From positions 65,913,741 to 65,977,740 of the forward strand of contig CM062289.1 of NCBI GenBank assembly GCA_031216915.1: a stretch of 64,000 bases of DNA, in the 5' to 3' direction. Each line of letters opens with the position of its first letter. Position 1 is the first letter of the stretch. Positions 34,694 to 45,187 of the stretch are shown here, piece by piece. Below the pieces are notes generated by a model. The model worked only from the letters and a program-made list of their open reading frames with translations, did no database searches and was not told where the DNA came from. A program made the translations under genes and the position numbers. The stretch is from Pictodentalium vernedei (Eukaryota; Mollusca; Scaphopoda; Dentaliida; Dentaliidae).

Positions 34694-34870
34694 AAGGTGC
34701 TATAGAAGTAATAGAATTTTGTTTATTTTGAAATGCCCACCTCTGATATTCCTAAAATTCAAATTAAATATACACAAATTAATTAAACATCAAAATGAAG
34801 GTTGGGATGTACAAAGCACCAAACACATATGTAATCAACTCATAGAGTTGACAGCAGGCACAAATTTGTT
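34694..34870. repeat. Dispersed repeat, also at 57521-57670 and 59113-59190
   Basis: Starts AAGGTGCTATAGAAGTAATA and includes TTGTTTATTTTGAAAT and ACATCAAAATGAAGG. Partial copies occur at 35022-35066, 57521-57670, 59113-59190 and 60386-60436. Class unknown. Confidence 0.65.
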
Positions 34871-35102
34871 CTGTCAGAATTTACTGGTTCACTGCATCAA
34901 ACAAACAAATGACCATACACATCACCCAAGTGGCTTATTGTCACTGTCTTTGAGCTTATTTCTGTGTTTGTTTCTAATTGTTATGACAACACTGGTATGT
35001 TTTACATGTACATGTAACCCATCAAGGTGCTATAAAAGTAACTGAATTTTGTTTATTTTTTATGATCACAGTTTTCACAACTCTATGGGTAATATTTAAA
35101 AT

Positions 35103-35423
35103 TTCAGCGACTGATTCGCACGCCTGCGTTGTGTCCTTGGGCAAGGCACTTAACCCCGATTGCCTACATGGGGGCACAATGATGCTGTGTACTAAGGCGT
35201 ACTGCACGTCAAAGGTGTGCATGTCTTCAACCAATCTAACCTTGCCTGTGACGCGGTGCAGAGTTCAGAGTTACGATGTTGGAGAGCTGACAGCTGCTCG
35301 TCGTTGCTCGGTGGTTCTCTCCGGGTACTCCGGCTTCCTCCACCCGTAAAACTGTCACTGACATGATATGACCCTGGCTGTTAATGTGTCCTTAAACCCT
35401 AATAAAAAATTTAAACAAAAAAA
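35103..35423 (+). mobile_element. SINE, 5'-truncated, 5S-type body
   Basis: Plus-strand copy of the SINE body, starting inside the head at TTCAGCGACTGATTCGCAC, the same junction sequence as in the 5S-headed copy at 9386-9771. It ends in TAAACCCTAATAAAAAA and an A-rich tail. AATATTTAAAAT (35091-35102 and about 35424-35435) is the target duplication. Confidence 0.85.
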
Positions 35424-35613
35424 AATATTTAAAATAATAAGCACAGTGAAAAATACGATATAAAACAGGTAATTCTGAGTTTAGGAGGTCCGTCTGTTTG
35501 GACTATTGGATGCCTACTGCAGCTTTGCATTTTGGCCCTTTATTCTCATAAGCTGGATATCTGAAGCACATTTGGGAACGGGAAGATTCGGCCTTTTCAT
35601 TTTCGGCCTTGGG

Positions 35614-36124
35614 TTGGGCTGTCACGATTAATCGATCGGTCACGCCCAAAATGATAAGCATTTTTCGTTGTCAAAGAATCGTAAAATTTTACCCCGTTTT
35701 AAACGTTTAATAATTAAAAAAAATTTGATGAAGAAACTATTGTTTCTAAAGGCAAAAGGTCAAGAATGTCGACATTAAACCTCAAGAAGCCGATAGAAGC
35801 ATTTGTCTTTTGGTAGATTCAAAGCTTTGATGTTCTGAACTTTTGAACCGTCAGTGGAATAATCAAGGCCAGTCGGCAGTTGCGAACTTGCAACTGACGA
35901 CCGGTCTTGATTATTACATTGATGGTTCAAAAGTTCAGAGCATCAAAGCTTTGAATGTACCCCAAAAATGATCGTCTTCGTTGTTCACTTGAGGTAAGGT
36001 CAACTGACTTTAACTTCATTTTTAACGACTTCAAAGAGAGGGGGTCATCTAGGTATGATTATTAGATTATCGATTATTTGCGACAATTAATCAATTCCTA
36101 AATTAGAAAATCGTGACAGCCCTA
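35614..36124. mobile_element. hAT-type miniature element in the element A array
   Basis: The 8-bp duplication GCCTTGGG is at 35606-35613 and 36125-36132; ends TTGGGCTGTCACGATT and the complement of TAGGGCTGTCACGATT. The centre (35814-35962) is a palindrome with TCAAAGCTTTGA and complement. It interrupts a terminal array of element A. Confidence 0.88.
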
Positions 36125-36442
36125 GCCTTGGGAAGATTCAGCCCTCGTATTTGATGTCTTAATTAAGGCTATCTCGCAATGTTTTTTATGGCTTTCGCTT
36201 AATAGGGGATAACAATTCTGTTAGAAATTAATTGTAGTATAACTGAACCAAATTATTTTGTATTTATCATTCATTGAAAGCAGACTCATTGCCTGCTATC
36301 ATTAAAGGATAAATATCAAATTTCAAACCCTATTACGTGCATATTGTTATTTATTCTTGGCAAATATATAAAATTTTATCATCTTGAAGGACAAATTGTT
36401 TAATGTGATATACAAATTAAAACAAGAATGGTTACATCAATA

Positions 36443-36603
36443 TTATCTTATCAAAACATCAGTGTATTTCCTTCTGATGTCTGTTTCTAGATCGTGGGCA
36501 GATACACAGAGTTCTACGTGCCTTGCCTCTTCTTGTAATACTGGCACCAACTTGTAAAAGGACAAACGTTGTCTGGATTTTAAGGGTGATTTATGCGTGA
36601 GTC
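36443..36603 (-). pseudogene. Remnant of MULE-type terminal exon
   Basis: An acceptor (CGTTTTTTGCAG above 36603) opens 53 codons ending at TAA (36445-36443). The peptide includes SFYKLVPVLQEEARHVELCV, which lines up with the terminal exons at 39754-40037 (IYKLIPLLRREAETVETCV) and 44881-45137 (FYKLVIVLQQEAEHVQMSV). These segments correspond to the region after the transposase domain in MULE-type proteins linked to FLYWCH fingers. This copy lacks the W-H-x-R-L-N start and the C-terminal half, so it is truncated or degraded. It lies inside element A. Confidence 0.6.
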
Positions 36604-36815
36604 CTGCAAAAAACGGAAATTAATCTAATTTAATTAGATAACTTTAGTTTTACTGAGGCAGAACTTTATTGCCTTTTAACGAAAAAAATGTGTGGCATGT
36701 GAGAAACGTAAGTGTCGCCACTTTCGTCAGATGACATAAGGCACAGAAGAATTGGAGGCAAATCTTCTTCTGTATGGCATCAAAGTTATTGCTTTTTTTT
36801 TATTCCAGTGTGGCA

Positions 36816-37192
36816 ATTATTATTATTATTATTTATTGGTGTTTAAGGTCACATACTTATGCACAATGGCTAATCGTGACCGTGACAGTTTTACGGGTGG
36901 AGGAAGCCGGAGTACCCAGAGAGAACCACCGAGCAACGACGAGCAGCTGTCAGCTCTTCAACATCGTAACTCTGAACTCTGCACCACAGCACAGGCAGGG
37001 TTAGATTGGGTGAAGACATGTGCACCATCAACGTGCAGTACGCCTCAGTACACAGCGTCATCGTGCCCCCATGTAGGCAATCGGGCTGAAGTGTCTTGCC
37101 CAAGGACACAACGCGGTTGCCGCAGGTGGGATTCGAACCGAGGACCTCTCGGCTTGCAGCCTGCACCTCTACCAACTGAGCCACCGCGCCCC
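36816..37192 (-). mobile_element. tRNA-headed SINE in element A
   Basis: Full-length copy with head, TGTCCTTGGGCAAG domain and (ATT)n tail; duplication CCAGTGTGGCA / CCAGTGTCGCA at 36805-36815 and 37193-37203. Confidence 0.9.
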
Positions 37193-37878
37193 CCAGTGTC
37201 GCAAAGTCGACGTTTCCATCTGCCACAAATGTATCACAGTCAACCCCCTGCTGTCGTCGTCTGACATAATTGGCTTCAACAAACCTGTCTTAAGCAATAC
37301 AAACAATATCAGCATAAAAACATTGTTCAACACGAAAATTACATACCGGTATTAAATATTTAGCATTACCAATAAAACATATTAGAAATCAAAAAACCTA
37401 TATTTCCAAATTTAAAAAGTAGAAAAAACATCAAATTTTAACAGAAAAAAATGCTCTGAGGTGAGAAGATTCGGCCCCAAAAATGTGCGGAAGTGAGAAG
37501 ATTCAGCCCTTTCTGGGGCTGAATCTTCCTGGCCAAACTTCCCAAGGCCGAGTCTTCCCGCATCCTTGCCCACGAGTTGTTCTCCTGAACTATTATACCG
37601 TATTATCGTGTAGAGTGCACTTTTATCTACTAGTATGCATACAGAAATTTTGACTACGGGCATTTTCACCAAATTGATTTCGATTACATTCTTCTTGAAC
37701 CCTGTTGAATCAGTCTTTCTTTACAATTTACTTTGGGTAAACAAACAAGTGAGGTAGTTTTTTTCATGTTATTGTTAGTAGGAATTCCAGTCACTTCGGC
37801 CCAAAGTCATTTCGGCCTTAGTCATTTCGGCCTCAGTCATTTCGGCCTCAAGTCACTTCAGCCCCAATATGCCAAGTC

Positions 37879-37911
37879 CTTTCCCCCCCCCCCCTTCTCC
37901 CCCCCCCCCCG
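37879..37911. repeat. C-rich tract
   Basis: Two runs of ten C separated by a few bases. It is not coding. Confidence 0.7.
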
Positions 37912-38159
37912 CAATAGATATTTTTAAACATTTTTTTTTAAATTTCATCATTAACCAGCAGAATTCTTGTAGTTGTGCACAATTCCTAGTCACCTTCCAG
38001 TTCGAGGTTCTCAGGTGTCTGACCCAGTACCCTATTGCCAGTGCGCACATTCAAACCAAATAAGATTATTGGCCCTTCCTTCCAACTCTCGTGGATTCAT
38101 AAGCAAATATGAATATGATCTATAAGCAAATAAAGTTCTTCAGGTCGCAAGGGATTTCA

Positions 38160-38470
38160 AATCCCACATCGTCCCTGTGTGCCTGTTACCCTTGAACTCC
38201 CAACTGCTTCCCTATTCCCAATTAAGCTTCTTCTCTCCTCCCAACACTTGGAGACCACCTGCTTGATGACACCCCTTGCAATCAATTCATCGTAGATCTT
38301 TTATGTACAATGCAAACAGAATCTGACAAGATGCATCCCCTCCCTCCCTGCTTAAGGCCCATCTCCATTGGGACCCTCTTCATTGTGATGTTTTCCAGAT
38401 TAAGTACACTCTGCACATCTTTGTACAGTGCTCTCAAGATTCCAACCAAACTTCCTCCCAATCCAAGGCC
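38160..38470 (-). pseudogene. LINE reverse transcriptase remnant
   Basis: On the minus strand the translation shows LRALYKDVQSVLNLENITM and VPMEMGLKQG, matching MKALYTDVQSQLSLGSITT and VPMDIGLKQG of the LINE at 50285-51850. After a deletion it passes into IKQVVSKCWEERRS, matching the C-terminal IKQFISECWEERR of that LINE. So it is a deleted copy of the same family. It lies in element B next to the left edge of element C. Confidence 0.7.
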
Positions 38471-38968
38471 CCCAAGAGAAGCCGGTCACGGGTCGTTTCG
38501 CCCCTTTTCCCGTTTGCCCCGGGTCGTTTCGCCCCCAGAATTGGGGCGAAACGACCCGGGGTAAAAAGTTATTTTTTTTTATTTTCAATGGTAATTTTTC
38601 AGTCCATATGGTAGCCTTACCTTATTGTAAATCCACCTTGATAAAAGACGTTCCTTTGTCATTGTGACTGAGTGTCTATCATGCTAATCAAGTGACTGAC
38701 TCTAACATTAATCTGACGAAAACAGTTAATCCACCTTGATGACAAACAAATGATTCCTAAAAACGTTCCTTGGTCATTGTGACTGAATATCTATCATGTT
38801 AATCAAGTGACTGTCTCTAACATTAATCAGAAGAAAGGAACTAAACAATGTTGTTGTAAGATAAACAACATATTAATCAACTGAATTTCTCTAACATCAA
38901 TTGTAGAAAGTTGGTCAGTTTTCAAAGAGACAGTACGCAGCAATAACGATGTTGAAGATAATTATATA

Positions 38969-39282
38969 CAGTTAAAACTAGAAGTCCTGTCATGAAATGC
39001 GCACAAATAGCACGTTGATATGCGCGTTAATGTACGCGTTATGGCCCAAGTAAAGCTATCAAATTCTGTACATATGGCCTGTGCACAAGCAATGTTTCAG
39101 CCAATGGACCTCCGGGTAACCCGGAGGTCCATTGGCAGAAACATTGCATATGTTTGCTATGATTAACCAGGAGAACCTGCCGTGCTTTGGATGCCATTCG
39201 ATGTGGAAATTGCGCGCAATTCCAATGCGCAATTAAGCCTAGATAAGCGCACTATTCGTGACAGGACTTCTAGTTTTAACTG
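38969..39282. mobile_element. T1a miniature element
   Basis: Ends CAGTTAAAACTAGAAGTCC and complement, TA flanks inside an AT-rich run, hairpin at about 39100-39145. It lies within element C. Confidence 0.88.
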
Positions 39283-39349
39283 TATATATAATTATAACTA
39301 ATAATAATATATATATAACTATATATATATATACTATACACTTCATCAA

Positions 39350-39575
39350 ATATTTTATATAACTTCGTCAATTTGCCGTCATGTTCGGAAGATTACTTCC
39401 TTCTAAGCGGCTTTCATTTTTGACTAATTCGTAACATTTTACGTTCCCATGACGCGATACACATTGGTACGACACTAAACGTAACGGAATAAGAATTAGT
39501 CAAAAATGAAAGCCGCTTAGAAGGAAGTAATCTTCCAAACATGACGGCAAATTGAAGAAGTTATATATACTACAT
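39350..39575. repeat. Inverted repeat with about 70-base arms
   Basis: The arms contain TCAATTTGCCGTCATGTT and TTCATTTTTGACTAATTC with their complements, and a loop of about 55 bases. It is a miniature element of unresolved class inside element C. Confidence 0.75.
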
Positions 39576-39753
39576 ATAACTAATTATACCGTGTGATGAA
39601 TAAATGCGTAATGTAGTAAGTACATAAAAAATAAATACATTATTTTCAGTGGTGTTTTGAGGGGGGGGGGAGGTTGGGTGGGGTATTTGCTTGTTGTCCT
39701 CCCGTCTACCAACCATGAAAAATATTGTAACGTTATTTTGTTCAATTTTTCAG

Positions 39754-40037
39754 GATGGCATTACAGACTCAACAACAAGGCTGCCTCCGTTGGACTTGGT
39801 ATTTACAAACTCATTCCTCTGCTCCGACGTGAAGCAGAGACCGTTGAAACATGTGTTGCATCGGATGACCTTCAACGTGCCCAGAGAACACGCTGCATAA
39901 AAGTTGAGGAGCAATTAACAAAAGCTTGGGACAAATACACCGAGTCAGACATTTCAACAACTCAGTTCTTGAAATTATGTAGCAACATTTACGGCGAAGT
40001 TTCTGTTGACCGGGACAGAGATAGTCAGATGAACTAA
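39754..40037 (+). CDS. Terminal exon of a MULE-type transposase gene
   Basis: An acceptor (TCAATTTTTCAG ending at 39753) opens 94 codons in phase 2 that end at TAA (40035-40037); an AATAAA lies at 40185-40190. The peptide starts WHYRLNNKA and continues IYKLIPLLRREAETVETCV and TTQFLKLCSNIYG. The same arrangement is seen in 44881-45137 on the opposite strand. In MULE-type proteins that also carry FLYWCH fingers this segment follows the transposase domain. The preceding exons are not found in the 1.2 kb to the left, which is occupied by miniature elements, so the gene in this copy is incomplete. The frame is intact and could be used if spliced to a host exon, though nothing shows that. Confidence 0.68.
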
Positions 40038-40184
40038 AATCTATGTATGTTTTTGCATTGTAACTGTTCAACGCAACATTTCACTATTCAGAAATCATGT
40101 CTTGTTTAAACTGTTTCGATGTTATGTTATCATTTTAAGATCATTGTATTACAGCAAATGCATTTTCTATCAATTTTATATAAA

Positions 40185-40190
40185 AATAAA
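40185..40190 (+). promoter_or_regulatory. Polyadenylation signal AATAAA
   Basis: Canonical hexamer 148 bases after the stop codon of the terminal exon at 39754-40037, in AT-rich sequence. Confidence 0.6.
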
Positions 40191-41042
40191 CTGAATTATC
40201 ATTTCAACCGCTAGTTCTGTTTTTTTTTCTTTATCAAACCCACCTTATACCCCCGGGAAAAATGTGGGGCGAAACGACCTACTCTCAAAATTGGGGCGAA
40301 ATGACCCGGAAGAAACAACCGGGCAAACTGGTATGGGGGCGAAACGACCCAGGGGGGCGAACGGGATTTGGGGCGAAACGACCCAACACCGAGAAGCCAG
40401 CAACATATACACTATGCCAATACCTACAGGTGAATCGACTGACTAATAATTATATTATTCACACTTTGTTTATGTTAGACTTGAACTTTTCTGTACAATC
40501 GTTTGAAAATGTATGGAAAAATGTCATGGATAATTTTTAAAGGCAGGTAAAACTTTTCTGCACACTGTTTCAATAAAAACGACTCAACATTAATTAATAA
40601 AGGGCATTAACCATTATTTCTAAACATAAACTATGCGTTGTGGTTTATAGATATCTATCCTCAAAATGGGGCCGAAATGACCAAGGGGCCGAAATGACCA
40701 AGGGGCCGAAGTGACTGGGGCCCAAATGACTAGGTCCGATATGACTTTGAGGCCGAAGTGACCAGAGGCCGAAATAACTTGGGGTAGAAGTGACTGGATA
40801 CCTGTTAGTACCATAGCCTTGGCCTAACGGAATTTGAATTTCCAAATTCCCACTTTCTGTTGCAGTTTCGCTAGGAATTTGAGAAAAAAAAGTTTTTGTT
40901 CGCTCATGAGATTGAGCTATCACCTAGTAAATTCTAAGTTGTAGTTATGTTGACGTAACGTTACTTTTGGGGTATTTCGCAGGTTCTCCCCCCATTACTT
41001 GGGTCTGGTTGATTTTATTCAAGGCAATGCACAGATACGATG

Positions 41043-42121
41043 GAAACGGGACCATTCGCCCCCGGGCCAACTCGCCCCCTTGCTGGTGGGCCAACTCGCC
41101 CCCTTGCTGGTGGGCCAATCGCCCCCAGGCCAACTCGTCCACGGGCCAACTCGCCCCCAGATGGAATAACGATGATTGGTCATGATGGGTGTTGAGAAAT
41201 GAGTAACAACGCGCGATTTCAAAAATAATTTTGTTTATTTAAAAAATCTCTCAGTTATTAACGATAATATAATTGTTTTAAAGTATAGTATTTGATGAAA
41301 ACATAAAACACTGTTAACTAGAGAGGTGCACGAGTCTATCTTTAAGTTTAAGTAGTTATAAAACTATACCCACCCCATCCACCCACCGACTCACTGTTCT
41401 TTATTATAGATAATCAGACTGACTGAATCACATATTATAAACCAAATTAATTGAAAATTGTCTTGTTAGTAGTAGGAGCTGCACCGTTCATGTTTTGGGA
41501 GACCTTGAGGTCATTTGCGCCCGAAGCGCCCAGGCCTTTTTTAGGCCGCCCTCACCCCTCCCTGTGCCCAAGCCCGTTAGGCCCCCTCATCCTCCCTGCG
41601 CCCAAAACCCCTTAGGCACCCTCCTTGCGCCTGTTAGACCTCACCCCTCCCAGAACCCCTTAAACCGCTTGGGACCCCTTTGCCCTCCCTATACCCAAAG
41701 CCATGGCTACCATAAAACACAAAGTGGGAGGGATTCCCCTCCCTTCCTGTACCCAAAGCCTATTGGGACCCAAGATGGCGGATGACAAGATGGCGTCCCC
41801 CCCCCCTCATGATATCTGTGACGTGGCTACCATAATACACACAGTGGGGGGATCCCCCCTCCCTCCCTGTACCCAAAGCCTATTGGGACCCAAGATGGCG
41901 GTCCAAGATGGAGGATGACAAGATAGCGGCTTCCCCCATGATATCTCTGACGTGTCTATTCAGAAAACTGTAAGTAACAGGAAATATAAAATAATTCAAT
42001 TTAATTCAAATAAAAAAATAAATAAATAACGATAATTTTCGAAGTGGGCCAACTCGTCCCCAAAATCGGGCCAACTCGCCCCAGGGGGCGAGTTGGCCCA
42101 GGGGCGAGTGGTCCCGTACTC
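41043..42121. mobile_element. MULE-like element D (GGGCCAACTCGCCCC arrays)
   Basis: A perfect 9-bp duplication GATACGATG lies at 41034-41042 and 42122-42130. The outermost units GGGACCATTCGCCCC and the complement GGGACCACTCGCCCC agree with each other. Inside them are units GGGCCAACTCGCCCC (several at 41064-41160; 42046-42114 in both orientations). The interior has no transposase. It holds a duplicated block at 41705-41800 and 41826-41925 with the phrase AGCCTATTGGGACCCAAGAT. It is a complete non-autonomous element. Confidence 0.88.
41705..41940. repeat. Tandem duplication in element D
   Basis: Two copies of a block with GGCTACCATAA, CCCTGTACCCAAAGCC and AAGATGGCGG, about 121 bases apart. Confidence 0.85.
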
Positions 42122-42264
42122 GATACGATGCATGCAATACTACTAACGGCAAACTTCTGTTGTGAGATTCACTAAAACGGTAGTGTTCCGTCACAATTAC
42201 AGAGTTCAAGGACAAATCACCGGGGAGAAATGAACGGGCCCTCCTAAAAGGGTATCAGGACTCA

Positions 42265-42480
42265 TGCTCACTGCAACTCGTACCCAAAATTGGACAACTC
42301 GTACCCTAAAAGTAACCAGACGTTCCATCCGAAAACCAGTTCGTCTCGGGACGACTCGTCCGGGAAGTTTCGTCCTAAATTTACAACCGGGACGATTCGT
42401 CCCATTTTTTAGAGTATCGAGACTATTCGTCTCAAATGATTTTTTTTTCGAATATCAGGACGGATCGTCCCAACATTTAT
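42265..42480. repeat. Solitary diverged array of ATTCGTCCC units
   Basis: Units such as CTCGTACCC, GGGACGACTCGTCC, GAAGTTTCGTCCT, GGGACGATTCGTCCC and GGACGGATCGTCCC follow one another and become weaker towards 42580. They are of the same type as the termini of element E, but no partner array was found, so this is a relic or one end of a broken element. Confidence 0.65.
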
Positions 42481-42902
42481 TTTCATAGTATCGGGAAAAT
42501 TATCCTGGATGCAATTTTATTTCAGCAGATTATATATACTTGATTTGAAGTGATGAAAAATATTGTAATGTCCCGAAAATTATTCTATTTTTTACTCATT
42601 TACTAATTATTATTTTTTACGCAATTATTCTAAACTACTCAAAGTTTGCTAAGCACCAAGTATATCCAACTACCTGTTTTACGTTTTAGTTGAAATATTG
42701 TAATGAAAAGTGTATATATTTTTATTTAATTATATCTTTAATGATTTAAGTACAGAAATTAAGATTTTGTTTGTGTTTGACATTATTTTTTAGCCTTTGA
42801 GTGCAATAACCATGGAAAATGGATATTATTGGTAAAAGAGGAAATTTTTCAATTTGCCAAAAAGTTGACGGAGCGAACTGGGTTCAATATCGAGTATGAG
42901 AC

Positions 42903-43345
42903 CCATTACTGTTAATTACAGCTTGACAACGCCTTCCCATGCTCCCAATCCTTTGTGGGATGTTGTTTCATTCTTGGACCAGCATGGCACCAAGCTCCTG
43001 GACACTTCTTGGCTGGGCTGGACGGGCTGAAATTGCAAGCTACAACTCATTCCAGACATGTGCGATTGAATTGAGGTCAGGAGATCTTGCTGGCCAGTCC
43101 ATACGCTCAATCCCCTCCCTCTGTCGGTACTCCCCGACAGCATGGGCAACATGAGGATGGGTATTATCGTCCATCAGAATGAATCTATCACCCACTGCAC
43201 CTGCATACAATCTGACGTGGACATCCAGGATCTCATCAATATACCACTGTGCAGTCAATGTACCACGTTCAAGGACACAGAGCTCTTTACGTCCATCCCT
43301 GCTGATGCCACCTCAGCGATGTTGGCTGAATGGGATCGCTCCCCT
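42903..43345 (-). pseudogene. Tc1-type transposase fragment
   Basis: Minus-strand translation shows WGGISRDGRKEL, then ILMDDNTHPHVAHAV (second catalytic Asp region) and WPARSPDLNSIAHVW. In Tc1 proteins the last motif reads SPDLNPIE, where Glu completes the DDE triad; here Ala replaces it. A TAG follows WNEL and a TGA comes further on. The N-terminal DNA-binding half and terminal repeats are absent. It is a relic. Confidence 0.85.
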
Positions 43346-44252
43346 GGTATTCTCCATACCCTAGAACGATGTCATATGGGTATTTCTCAAATTAGGGGAC
43401 ATTTTCAGATTCACTAAATCAGATTTTGTAACTACTTTCCAAAGTCAATTTTAATGGCTTATTGTGTTACCTAGAAGTCAAATTAACGTTTTATACATAC
43501 GGCAGTCTTAGTTTTCATTTTGTGTCTCGGGCATGACATCAGTTGGGGGGGGGGGGGGGGCAGTCATCAACTCCAGTCAACTCCGTTACTGATCAATTGT
43601 ACATCGCACACACCTGTTTAAGAAAAATATGCTTGATATGCGTCTATGGATGACCGAGATCAATCATTTCGAGGCATGGTTCACAGAAGAAACTGTACGA
43701 CTAGCTATATTCTGCCTACACGGGCCTAAAGAAAACCAACATGGCATTTCCATGCCATTTTTCTTATATAAAACTTTGCATTTACACAGAAAAATAGTTC
43801 GTGTAGATTTAAATTTACCATCATGTATGTCTTTTCGTATGGTAGCATACGCTTGAATAAGCAGTTAATGTGCACTACATGATTTATGGTAACGACGACT
43901 ATTATTTCGTAACAATATTTTTTACGCATATTGCAAAATAAGATGCGTATATGTTAATATGTCCTATTCCGCTCTGGGTGTAAACGTCTAGATTCATTTT
44001 GCCTATATTTAATCCATAGATACTCCCAAGTACCCCAAGAGTACTTCAAAAAATTAAGGTGGTTCTTTCCGAACCCGCCAATCGTGTTTATCTCACCTTT
44101 TCCTTTATTTGCTCTCGCCCACGCTCCTATGCTGACGTGCTAGCATTTTGCGAAATCGAGGTGATTATGTTTAGACGAAGTCTTTCCAAAAAAATTCCGC
44201 ATTTGATGAAAAGCCAACCATAAAATACATTCTTGTAAGTGAATACATACAG
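43346..44252. other. Intergenic stretch with long G run
   Basis: No supported gene. Positions 43543-43560 are an unbroken G run of about 18. The rest has no recognised structure. Confidence 0.45.
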
Positions 44253-44614
44253 GTTATCACTACAGTGTGTGTCCCCGGGAATTCAGATCAAGTCGAGTTG
44301 TAGGAACAGAACAGTATTTCGACGAGCCCATTAGGGATCGGGTCGTTTCTTCCCCGGGACGATTCGTCCCCGAGACGTTTCGTCCCCGGGACGATTCGTC
44401 CCCTATTGGTGGGACGTTTCGTCCCCAGGGTGATTCGCCCCAATGCAAATTCCTGTAAAGGATGAGTGTTATAAATAACTAACAGTGGTATATTTCATTG
44501 ATATCACTTTATTTGATTTCCAAAAGTTAAACAATCAATAACAAAGTTTACAGTTTACCTTACATTATACCAAATAATATATACATTATATCTACATAAA
44601 TTTTATTTGTTGAA

Positions 44615-44805
44615 CCCTTTACCTAACGACTTTGTTAAAAAATACTTTTCGTTTTAAAAATAAATAAAATAATAATAAAATCATACAAGCATGGATATCA
44701 TTAGAACTGGTTCGACAAACCTTTTCTAATGATGAACATGTTTATATGGTTTCAGTTTAATGTTGTCACCGTTAATGGTTTTGTTTCCGTATTTTAGGTA
44801 AAGGG
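44615..44805. mobile_element. piggyBac-type miniature element in element E
   Basis: TGAA/CCCTTTACCTAACG at the left and TTTTAGGTAAAGGG/TTAA (44806-44809) at the right; a weak hairpin on ATCATTAGAA lies in the centre. Confidence 0.7.
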
Positions 44806-44880
44806 TTAACATGAACATGAAACAAAGCAATCATAAAATAACATTGAACACGAATCATGGAAATTACAGTAAAATTTACA

Positions 44881-45137
44881 TTACTTTTTGGTTTTACCCA
44901 GCTTGTATATCTTACTAATTTCTATTAAAAATTTTGTTGTTCTCAGGTCATTAGCCCGATACATGTCCCACAGCTCATTTATTTTCATGTCTACTTCTGT
45001 ATATTTTCCTCATGTTTCAGTCTCCAGGTCTCTGGCTTCCACCGACATCTGCACATGTTCTGCCTCTTGTTGAAGAACAATTACTAATTTATAAAAGGGT
45101 AGGCGCGTTCCTTTTGCATTGAGTCGTCTATGCCAAG
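44881..45137 (-). pseudogene. MULE-type terminal exon with in-frame stop
   Basis: An acceptor (TTCATTTCTAG above 45137) opens a phase-2 frame starting WHRRLNAKG and FYKLVIVLQQEAEHVQMSV. It ends INELWDMYRANDLRTTKFL and TAA at 44881-44883. One TGA at about 45010-45012 interrupts it. It aligns along its length with the exon at 39754-40037, including acceptor phase. The stop suggests decay, or a sequence error; nothing else in the frame is broken. Confidence 0.72.
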
Positions 45138-45187
45138 CTAGAAATGAATATGAGAAAAGAATTAAAAACTAATTTAATTTTCTCAGC

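Larger units (their letters stand above)
35577..37566. mobile_element. MULE-like element A (GGAAGATTCGGCC arrays)
   Basis: Array units GGAAGATTCGGCC / TTTTCGGCCTT lie at 35581-35612 and continue at 36125-36145 after a hAT-type insertion. The opposite end (37456-37566) has AGAAGATTCGGCCCC, AGAAGATTCAGCCC and inverted forms. Edges GGGAAGATTCGGCCTT and GGGAAGACTCGGCCTT (inverted) correspond. Inside are a MULE-type terminal exon (36443-36603) and a SINE. No target duplication was found. Confidence 0.7.
38485..40390. mobile_element. MULE-like element C (GGTCGTTTCGCCCC arrays), nested in B
   Basis: Left units GGTCGTTTCGCCCC at 38491 and 38522 and one inverted unit at 38543; right inverted units GGGGCGAAACGACC at 40265, 40292, 40336 and 40369. 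The outer edges (GTCACGGGTCG and complement of CGACCCAACAC) correspond. GAGAAGCCG (38476-38484) and GAGAAGCCA (40391-40399) give a 9-bp duplication with one mismatch. The terminal exon at 39754-40037 and its polyadenylation signal lie inside. Confidence 0.82.
37781..40802. mobile_element. MULE-like element B (GTCATTTCGGCC arrays)
   Basis: Left array: five units GTC[AG]... of the form GTCATTTCGGCC at 37790, 37806, 37821, 37836 and 37852 (spacing 15-16). Right array: about eight inverted units (GGCCGAAATGAC type) at 40669-40796. The outer ends GGAATTCCAGTCAC and the complement GGTATCCAGTCAC correspond, and TGTTAGTA flanks both sides (37773-37780 and 40803-40810). Element C lies within it. Confidence 0.78.

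Noticed and set aside
43629..43856. 75-codon plus-strand frame after the G run
   Set aside because: No recognisable motif, no upstream context and no conservation evidence.
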